From: Gonocerus acuteangulatus
Lineage: Eukaryota > Arthropoda > Insecta > Hemiptera > Coreidae
Length of the DNA stretch: 64,000 nt
Assembly (NCBI GenBank): GCA_946811695.1
Contig: OX328124.1
Span: forward strand, 100,119,498-100,183,497
Direction: 5' to 3'
This document shows positions 25,101 to 64,000 of the stretch, piece after piece. The number at the start of each line of letters is the position of its first letter. Positions within the stretch are counted from its first letter, which is position 1. The translations under genes and the position numbers were made by a program. The notes below the pieces were generated by a model. It saw nothing but the letters and a program-made list of their open reading frames with translations. It was not told the DNA's origin and did not search any database.

Positions 25101-25653
25101 TGGGCCATTCATTGCCATTTGACGACTCTAATTATAATATATGTATTTTGGTGTGGGGAATCAAATTAAAACGGTGTCGGGTCAATATCCTTAATAGTTT
25201 GAGAGAAAATATTTTTTTAATACAGGAATATGTCATATTTTTCTTTTAAAAGAAGAAGAAATGTTGTGCATGCTTATTCCAAAAAGTAAAAAAAAAAAAA
25301 AAAAAAAAATCAAAAAAAGAGCTATGGCCCACTATAAATCTATATTTATTTGCCTTTGTTTATTTGGAGCATTTTCTTTAGTTAAGACCCTTGGAATCGA
25401 AATATCTGACTTTTGCTTGTTTCTTAGAAAATAAAATAAGTCCACAGCTGTACAATTATGTTTCCACAAGAAGTTTATTTGACAGTTACAGAACAAAACA
25501 GAAACTTATATTTTTTAGCCATTAAGCAATGATAATTTGGGTAACATTTAAAAAATAAAGTTTAATTAATTTTAAAATGATAAATACATGTTGTTAAAGT
25601 ATCAAAATTATACCTATTGAAAGTGCTGCTGTATTTTCTTCCAGGTCACCCAT
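7354..25653 (-). CDS. NARS1: Asparaginyl-tRNA synthetase, cytoplasmic (11 coding exons)
   Basis: Class IIb aminoacyl-tRNA synthetase that charges tRNA-Asn with asparagine in the cytosol. Coding exons, in transcript order: 25653-25614, 22415-22267, 22172-21917, 18385-18228, 16878-16735, 15115-14967, 14885-14757, 14651-14516, 13936-13823, 11972-11709, 7485-7354. They sum to 1671 nt, 556 residues plus stop, close to the roughly 550 residues of animal AsnRS. All ten introns are GT-AG and phases match at every join. Order: eukaryote-specific N-terminal domain (about 14-100), OB-fold anticodon-binding domain (about 125-205), class II catalytic core with motif 1 (SPPTL), motif 2 ([12 protein letters not shown]) and motif 3 (GLGLERF). 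The start is the only ATG giving the correct phase into exon 2. It is intact despite large repeats in introns 3 and 10. Identity is very secure; exon 1 is the least certain part. Confidence 0.96.
8667..9410 (+). mobile_element. Collapsed LTR retrotransposon
   Basis: A 692-bp LTR-like unit (8667-9358) begins TGTAATGAT and ends ATCATTACA, so the TG...CA ends form a 9-bp inverted repeat. Directly after it lies TTGGCGACCCAACGTGG, which has the look of a primer-binding site, then about 30 bp and a second LTR-type end ATCATTACA at 9402-9410. The interior is deleted. Both flanks are (AT)n, so any target duplication is hidden. An AATAAA lies near 9307. The frame at 8961-9302 inside it resembles nothing I recognise. 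Confidence 0.6.
9411..9604. repeat. (AT)n microsatellite with TTTATTTAT interruptions
   Basis: Imperfect AT array in family A copy 2, with the variant motif ATGTATATATTTATTTAT occurring twice. Confidence 0.9.
10982..11040 (+). repeat. SINE family 1, 3' end fragment
   Basis: GGCGTTAGTGACC, then GGTTGACACGCC and an A-rich tail match the 3' part of family 1. A similar fragment lies at 22650-22705. Confidence 0.4.
11709..11972 (-). CDS. NARS1: NARS1 coding exon 10
   Basis: Residues 426-513, the longest exon. Carries [16 protein letters not shown], the [12 protein letters not shown] strand and the loop [15 protein letters not shown], which is nearly invariant in AsnRS. Phase 0 at both ends. Confidence 0.97.
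12296..12490 (+). mobile_element. tRNA-derived SINE, family 1
   Basis: The tRNA-like head has an A box (TGGTCTAGTGGCTTGCGCC) and a B box (GGTTCGATCCCC), close to tRNA-Glu. A body (GGCAGGAATTTTCTCATC, then GGATGTCGGTGCTAATGGCC) and a poly(A) tail follow. Confidence 0.85.
13007..13190 (+). mobile_element. SINE family 1, diverged copy
   Basis: Starts within the head (GGGAGAAGGGGATTTGAGTC) and keeps the body (GATGTCTGGGCTAAAAGCCC) and a pure A tail at 13132-13186. The tail is unusually long for such a diverged body. Confidence 0.65.
13262..13690 (+). mobile_element. tRNA-derived SINE, family 2 (interrupted)
   Basis: The head has AGGTTAGCTCAGTGGTAGAG (A box) and a diverged B box (GAGCTCAAAACCC). 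The body continues with GCACTAAAGATTTTATCTTC and, after an AT-rich break at about 13385-13490, with CCTAGGCCCACCC and GGAGCATAGTACAGACCACA. Confidence 0.7.
13823..13936 (-). CDS. NARS1: NARS1 coding exon 9
   Basis: Residues 388-425, catalytic-core insertion: [18 protein letters not shown], then [10 protein letters not shown]. Phase 0 at both ends (38 codons). Confidence 0.95.
14516..14651 (-). CDS. NARS1: NARS1 coding exon 8
   Basis: Residues 342-387: [20 protein letters not shown] completes motif 2 and the following helices, ending HQLNP. Acceptor TGCAG, phase 2 in and phase 0 out. Confidence 0.96.
14757..14885 (-). CDS. NARS1: NARS1 coding exon 7 (class II motif 2)
   Basis: Residues 299-341. 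[13 protein letters not shown] is followed by motif 2, [17 protein letters not shown], whose Arg and Glu contact ATP and the tRNA acceptor end in this family. The donor must be GTATGT inside the apparent TAT codon, because only this keeps frame into exon 8. Confidence 0.96.
14967..15115 (-). CDS. NARS1: NARS1 coding exon 6 (class II motif 1)
   Basis: Residues 250-298. Holds motif 1 ([18 protein letters not shown], with the invariant Pro) and [16 protein letters not shown]. Phase 2 donor GTTTGT. Confidence 0.96.
15553..15855 (+). repeat. Family A repeat, copy 4 (no AT expansion)
   Basis: Head and start of tail are contiguous: CCTCCCTCC, GCAATCCAGAGGTGCC, ATTCAAATTTGTATATTTG, then GGTCCGATTTTGATGACATT. 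Only a very short TATAT lies where other copies carry tens to hundreds of AT repeats, so this copy shows the unexpanded state. Confidence 0.65.
16487..16683 (-). mobile_element. SINE family 1, minus-strand copy
   Basis: On the minus strand: GTGGTCCAGTGGAGAACGCC (A box), GGATTCAAGTCCC (B box position), then a diverged body and poly(A) (T run at 16482-16489). It sits in NARS1 intron 5. Confidence 0.7.
16735..16878 (-). CDS. NARS1: NARS1 coding exon 5
   Basis: Residues 202-249, the hinge between the anticodon-binding domain and the catalytic core: [24 protein letters not shown] and the conserved [10 protein letters not shown]. Phase 0 at both ends. Confidence 0.96.
18228..18385 (-). CDS. NARS1: NARS1 coding exon 4
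   Basis: Residues 149-201, the rest of the OB fold ([19 protein letters not shown], then [12 protein letters not shown]). The strand order and the RDGTG turn are typical of class IIb synthetases. Confidence 0.96.
18602..19660 (+). pseudogene. R2-type non-LTR retrotransposon 3' end (zinc knuckle and RLE endonuclease)
   Basis: A 352-codon open frame in NARS1 intron 3, opposite to the gene. Residues 1-60 resemble the post-RT thumb region of R2-like elements ([14 protein letters not shown], then [18 protein letters not shown]). A CCHC knuckle starts at about residue 177 ([19 protein letters not shown]), followed by RHHN. A restriction-like endonuclease core follows, with candidate acidic residues D240 (RYADIIAF) and D255 (IIDPTIRYE) and a conserved basic stretch. 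The RT proper is missing, so the copy is 5'-truncated. The intact frame implies recent insertion. The clade (R2, R4 or Hero-like) cannot be settled by eye. Confidence 0.8.
20342..20566 (+). pseudogene. LINE ORF C-terminal relic
   Basis: Encodes [17 protein letters not shown], then [20 protein letters not shown] and [12 protein letters not shown]. This G-H-V-x-R-M ... GRP-x-x-R-W-x-D-[ED]-[IV] tail ends many invertebrate non-LTR RT proteins. Followed by TAG and a GAAGAAGAAG stretch. Confidence 0.75.
21700..21880. repeat. Dispersed repeat, pair with 31198-31370
   Basis: Shares CTGCATTTATA, AACTGTCA, ATCAGTCTCGAATGGGTT with the second site. The ends resemble piggyBac-like MITEs (CGAATGGGTT), but no clear TTAA pair is seen. 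Confidence 0.4.
21917..22172 (-). CDS. NARS1: NARS1 coding exon 3
   Basis: Residues 64-148: a charged linker rich in K, E and S, then the start of the OB-fold anticodon-binding domain ([15 protein letters not shown]). Donor GTGAGC after the first base of a glycine codon. Confidence 0.95.
22267..22415 (-). CDS. NARS1: NARS1 coding exon 2
   Basis: Residues 14-63, the eukaryote-specific N-terminal domain, with the recognisable runs [16 protein letters not shown] and [10 protein letters not shown] and the ending YVDSKEDGK. Acceptor TTACAG, donor GTTTTT, phase 1 in and phase 0 out. Confidence 0.93.
23022..23160. mobile_element. GC-rich piggyBac-like MITE, tentative
   Basis: Left end TTAACCCCTTCACTGCCCA, right end (reverse complement) AACCCTTCTGCAAGATGCCCA; the GC-rich interior stands out sharply. 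The right TTAA has decayed (TTTA). Confidence 0.4.
23610..23636 (+). ncRNA. Hammerhead-like core of a decayed Penelope element
   Basis: CTGAAGA, GGTATCAGATGAAGC, GAAACATGTAGAGCG. This wording is typical of Penelope-type 3' ends; the stem II pairing is weak, so probably inactive. Alone in NARS1 intron 1. Confidence 0.3.
24183..24320 (-). mobile_element. SINE family 3, decayed copy
   Basis: Minus strand shows a decayed serine-tRNA-like head and a body recognisable by AAGAAAAGT and a CCCTGTCTAGAAAAGGGACG stretch shared with the copies at 53842, 55074 and 57171. Confidence 0.5.
25614..25653 (-). CDS. NARS1: NARS1 coding exon 1 (start codon)
   Basis: Encodes [13 protein letters not shown] plus the first base of a glycine codon. 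The donor is GTATAA. The phase-1 end joins exon 2 to give I-G-E-I-Y-T-S, matching the start of animal AsnRS. It is short and poorly conserved, so it is chosen on phase, donor and position next to the divergent intergenic region. Confidence 0.8.
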
Positions 25654-26413
25654 GTTTCAAAATGATTCTTTACTATATTCCAAGGAAATCGAGGACTTAT
25701 ATCACTATAAAATAGAATTAATGCATTAGAGATTACCAGAGCTATTCACTGTAAAGCACTTAGTAAGTGTACCGGTTTAAAACTGTGTGTATTTCCATGC
25801 CTAACAATAAAAACTACTTACAATAACGAATTATTATAGATTGCAGGAGCGCAGTACAAGTTCAAAATAACCGTTTAACATTTGCAAAAACCCTTATCTA
25901 AAAGTGCATAAGAACAACGTGGACGTGAAGTGCTCCTTCCTCCCCCACTCCTTTATCATAATGCGTCAACTTCAAATGTCAGTTCTTATCAGTGGGATAA
26001 TCAAGGGAAAATTCGCTACCTCCTTTAATTTATTCATTCAGGGAATCTTCATATCAGTTATTAATCAATGAAAATATTTTAGAAACTTATTTAATAAATG
26101 TTTGTTTATGAATAATTTTAAAAAAATTGCCTCTCTTAGGATGCTATTATTGTAGAATTAATCATATTTGGGAGTTTATTGACAGTTTTCATTGGCGAAA
26201 ACGTTAAATGCGTAGCTACTATTTAAAAATTCTCAAAGCTTCATTGGGAACTACATTTTTGGTAGTAAGGTTAGCTAGGGTGTCAACAGTTAAGTGTATC
26301 CCTGCGCGGGGGCTCAGAACACTTTTCCTATGGTGAGAGCAAGGAGCAGGATGTGAACTCCGTCTAGATTTTACGGCTATTTTTCGATTTTTGCACCGTA
26401 AGTTGGGATTCAA
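25654..26413. promoter_or_regulatory. Divergent intergenic region between NARS1 and INTS3
   Basis: About 760 bp separate the two start codons, which point away from each other. Both promoters and 5' UTRs must lie here unless there are distant non-coding first exons. A GC-richer patch near 25915-25945 and another at 26295-26360 stand out from the AT-rich surroundings. No TATA box or named element is claimed. Confidence 0.6.
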
Positions 26414-60605
<34,192 letters not shown>

Positions 60606-61189
60606 TTGCTACTACGCTTAGGGAACAGAACTTATTTTATATTGTTACATATGTTTTGTACATTTGTGTATTTTATGAGCATCGAATAGCTCTCGAATAA
60701 GTATGAATTTTATAAAAATTTATCCCATATTGGGATGTCTTGATGTTACTTTTTGTTTTATAGTTATATGTATATTAGAATCTGATTACATTACACTGCT
60801 CCTTTGTGAAATCATCTTATTTAATTACTAGGTGACTAATTTGAATTCACATAAAGTATTTGTGTAATTCATAATTTTAAAATTATGCTAGTATAATATT
60901 TTAACCCATAATTTAATTGTTTAAATACGCTTAACAATTGGGAAGAGAAAGTACAAATTCATCATATGTAAACAAAAAAAATTAATTATGTTGTAAATTA
61001 TGTACATGGCCTTGAAGAATTTAAATTGTGATCATAAAGGAGCACAGTTTGTAATTAGGCATTTACATTATAAATAACTGGTTTGTTAAACCTAAAAAAA
61101 CAAAACTACCTTTTATATAAAAAAAGTTGTACATTTTATGTGAAATCTAAATATGTATTTTTGAATTTGTGTATATATTTATATATAAA

Positions 61190-61249
<60 letters not shown>

Positions 61250-61610
61250 TGTAGTTATAATGTAAATAATATAAAATTTGTATGTACAGTTTATGAACCC
61301 TCTTGTTCTCACAATAATCCGTATGCCTTCCACACACCTTGCTGAACTATAAGAAATATATATTAAACCATATAAAACATTTAATATTGGAGCTACTTAG
61401 CATCTTCAGGCATGCTTTATGCCACCTCAGCATAAAGATTAAAATTATTTGTTTTGGAGTTTATGTCCAATTATACACTTTCTGTATGATCTTGGGCACA
61501 TTTGGGGGCCTTAGATTACTTAACAGTCTTTAAGATTATTTTTTTGTAATATTTATGACAATTTATGATAAACTGGTTATGAATGAATATTCAATTATAT
61601 TCTGGAATAG
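60606..61610 (+). other. INTS3 3' UTR and downstream flank
   Basis: AT-rich non-coding DNA after the stop codon. I found no AATAAA in the first 600 nt; the variant ATTAAA occurs near 61361 and 61438, so the cleavage site is unassigned. An (AT)n array lies at 61192-61249. Confidence 0.45.
61192..61249. repeat. (AT)n microsatellite
   Basis: AT array in the INTS3 3' flank. Confidence 0.9.
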
Positions 61611-61925
61611 AGGAGTGAGGTTAGCTCAGTGGTGGAGCACTTGACTAACGAATTGGAGGGCCCAGATTCAAAACCCGAGCGTGCACTAAAGAATTTTTCT
61701 TCTAGTGTCATCGTTCGAAGGCTGGATATGGGGTCCCAGATCATCCCTAGGCTCACCCAGCCTTAATTAATTATTAATGGGTACCTGCAAGGTAAAAATC
61801 AGGCGGTCGGAGCATAGTACTGACCATACTATCTCCCCAGTGTACCGTATGATCAAGAATCAGATACCTCTACAGTATCTACCCCTCTGGGCCCTTAGTG
61901 GCCTGTTACAGGGCTGATTTCTTTT
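61611..61925 (+). mobile_element. SINE family 2 copy
   Basis: Head GAGGTTAGCTCAGTGGTGGA, diverged B box (AGATTCAAAACCC), body with CCTAGGCTCACCCAGCC and GGAGCATAGTACTGACCA, 3' end GGCCTGTTACAGGGCTGATT. It lies in the INTS3 3' flank. Confidence 0.8.
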
Positions 61926-62545
61926 TTTATTCTGGAATAGACTTATTTTAAAGATATAAGTAAAATCCTTTTAGTGTATTATAAACAAAATTGCCATTCA
62001 ACTCATATCATGGGAAATTATGGACTAATTGTGACATCCCACAGGTCTCTTACGAAGGGTATATGAAGGCAATACCTCTGAGAGCTTGGAATCGGCAGGT
62101 TTACTCATTCCAGAGACATGGTTGAGACAACCACACCATTCCACACATCACCGGAGCAAATTATCTCCTCAAACTTTGAACATGAACCAATCCATAGTTT
62201 CAAAAATTGTTTATATTTATAAACTGTAAAATCTTTTTTAAAGTTAAAAGATTAATAAAAACAATTCAAACTATATATACAAATTAGAGCAACTGACATC
62301 ACTCAGATAGCAGAATCTGTAATTACTACAAAGATTGAAGATTTTATTAAATAATTCAATGTTTTATTTTGTAACTGTAAGGAAAAACAAGAGTTGATTT
62401 ACTAATTGGTTGGAAAGTAACCAAATTTAGTTATGATTAATTGAATATTAATGCAACAAATTGTTTAGCATAAACATTTGAATTATTATGCTTGGCTAAA
62501 ATCTTAATGACCTAAAATTTTCAGGCTGTTTTCTAGGAAACTTTT

Positions 62546-62610
<65 letters not shown>

Positions 62611-62932
62611 GGGGATCGAGGTTAGCTCAGTGGTAGAGCACTGGACTAATATGTTGGAGGACCTGAGTTCAAACCCCGAGCAAGCACTAAAGATTTTTTC
62701 TTCTAGTGTCTTCGCTCATGGGTTGAATTCGGCCTCCCTGACCGCCCCTAGGCCAACCCAGCCTTTAATTAATTTAATAATGGTACCTTGGGTGCTAATG
62801 ACTATAGCAGTTCGAAGCAGCGAAGGGGAAAATCAGGCCGGAGCATAGTACTGACCACACTATCTCCCTTGTGTGCCATATGGTCATGAATCAGGTACCT
62901 CTATAGTATCTGCCCCTCGCGGCCTGTTACGG

Positions 62933-62937
<5 letters not shown>
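62611..62937 (+). mobile_element. SINE family 2 copy flanked by (AT)n
   Basis: Head GAGGTTAGCTCAGTGGTAGA, B box GAGTTCAAACCCC, full body, 3' end GCGGCCTGTTACGGGACTTT followed by (AT)n at 62938-63006. A second array (62549-62606) precedes it. Confidence 0.85.
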
Positions 62938-62982
<45 letters not shown>

Positions 62983-63382
62983 GTTTATCAATATATATAT
63001 ATATATTTTTTTATTTATGTATACATTTGAGAATTTCTGACTTTCCATTTTAACTTAATTTTCAATGCCCAAAATATTATGCAACTTTTTATCATTGGTT
63101 TCTACCGCCAACATTTGAAAAAGAGCGAATCGCTAAATTCGCAAGCTATATTTATTATTATTATATAAATAAATAAAATCGTAATGGCCTTTATGAATTT
63201 AAAACGTTTTGAGCATATCCATATAAGGTATAAAACAAATTTTTAAGAAGGTTCCATTTAAGGACTTTAGTCTAAATTTGTTTAATGTTTGAAGATCTGC
63301 TGGTTTGTTATTAAATGGCTGTGTGACTAGGAGCGATATCGTGATCCAACAATGATATGTTCTTTACGATTAACAATGGTGT

Positions 63383-63837
63383 TTGATCTCATGCATTTTA
63401 ATTTTTTTTCAAGGACCTCTAGGTAAAAATGGTCTCACTTTTTGGACTGGCTGCTTACTCTGTGAACAATTTCCTGGTTATCAGAAAAGCAAAAGAGCAT
63501 TTTATCCTAGAGCTCATTCTTACTTTCTTCGCTATATGAAATTTGAAGCGTGTCCCTCTAAGCTCTGACATTTTGTTTTTGAATTTAGAAAATTAATATT
63601 CTCTTATAAACTTTGACGCTGGTTGACTTCATCTCCTACGTGCCGGAATGTATCTCAAGCGATTCAGTTCCTCTAGTGGTACATGATGCTTGTTCATTAT
63701 CTGAAAGCAAAATGTCAGGAAATTTTGATTTCAGAGAACGAGCAAGCATCATATACCAACTGAGGAAGCTTGCTGTAATGCCAGAGAAAATTTGTGGTTT
63801 TGGAAACTGCACAGTTAGAAAATTAAATTTGAAATAG
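63383..63837 (+). other. Two unassigned short frames
   Basis: Frames at 63383-63568 (GKNGLTFWTGCLLCEQFPGY) and 63613-63837 (SKMSGNFDFRERASIIYQLR) are open but match nothing I recognise; the first follows an acceptor-like TTTTTTTTCAAG. They could be transposon remains or chance. Confidence 0.2.
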
Positions 63838-64000
63838 ACATTTTCCAGCCTGTAAACAATGAATAGGGTCCTATCCTGGGGCTTCAAATTTATAAGGGTT
63901 TTTATAAATATAAAGACTTCGAAATATCAGAGTACAAATTGATGGGCAAATTGACCATTCTTACAAGGCTGTATTTTTTTTTTCCTTCATTCATAAATTT

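Larger units (their letters stand above)
23161..25613 (-). other. NARS1 intron 1, rest
   Basis: AT-rich intron DNA; apart from the SINE family 3 and Penelope relics listed separately and an A run at 25288-25309, nothing is recognised. Confidence 0.4.

Overview
This is an AT-rich animal nuclear window with spliced genes, tRNA-derived SINEs, long (AT)n microsatellites and a mixed load of retro- and DNA transposons (Penelope-like, LINE, R2-type, LTR, Helitron, hAT, piggyBac-like and MITE sequences). An arthropod or similar invertebrate is most likely, but this is inferred from the repeat mix and the species cannot be read from the sequence.

Two complete, intact host genes stand head to head about 760 bp apart. 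On the minus strand (25653 down to 7354) is cytoplasmic asparaginyl-tRNA synthetase, rebuilt here as 11 coding exons giving 556 codons. On the plus strand (26414 to 60605) is Integrator complex subunit 3 (INTS3), rebuilt as 17 coding exons giving 1023 codons. Every junction proposed is GT-AG, and the codon phase carries through all of them. One gene serves translation. The other belongs to the Integrator complex, which cleaves and terminates RNA polymerase II transcripts, and to the SOSS DNA-repair complex. They share one short intergenic region that probably holds both promoters.

Layout. 1-2857: AT-rich DNA with a fold-back repeat and a small MITE. 2858-6668: a dispersed repeat (family A here) whose (AT)n array has taken in a Penelope-like element, which in turn holds a 5'-truncated LINE with an exact 13-bp target duplication; together they read as one 913-codon chimeric frame. 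7340-25653: the AsnRS gene; its last intron holds a second family A copy with an LTR element inside its (AT)n array, and its third intron holds an R2-type retrotransposon 3' end. 25654-26413: probable divergent promoter. 26414-60605: INTS3. Its 10.7-kb intron 8 is the most complex part: a GC-rich palindromic element (32364-39389) is split at its dyad centre by a Helitron-type element, which contains a family A copy, whose (AT)n array contains a SINE with a nine-fold amplified head, a 399-bp Helitron and a TIR element. Next to it is a Penelope-like element whose ends are inverted copies of each other, with a 16-bp target duplication. Later introns hold an hAT relic with a perfect 8-bp target duplication, several SINEs and LINE relics. 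60606-64000: INTS3 3' flank with two SINE copies and unassigned short frames.

No CRISPR array, bacterial operon or previously unknown gene system is supported. The points of interest are the nested mobile elements, the (AT)n arrays acting as insertion sites, hammerhead-ribozyme-like cores in the Penelope elements, and the chimeric retroelement frame. All protein identities rest on recognised family motifs and remembered family sequences; no database search was run.
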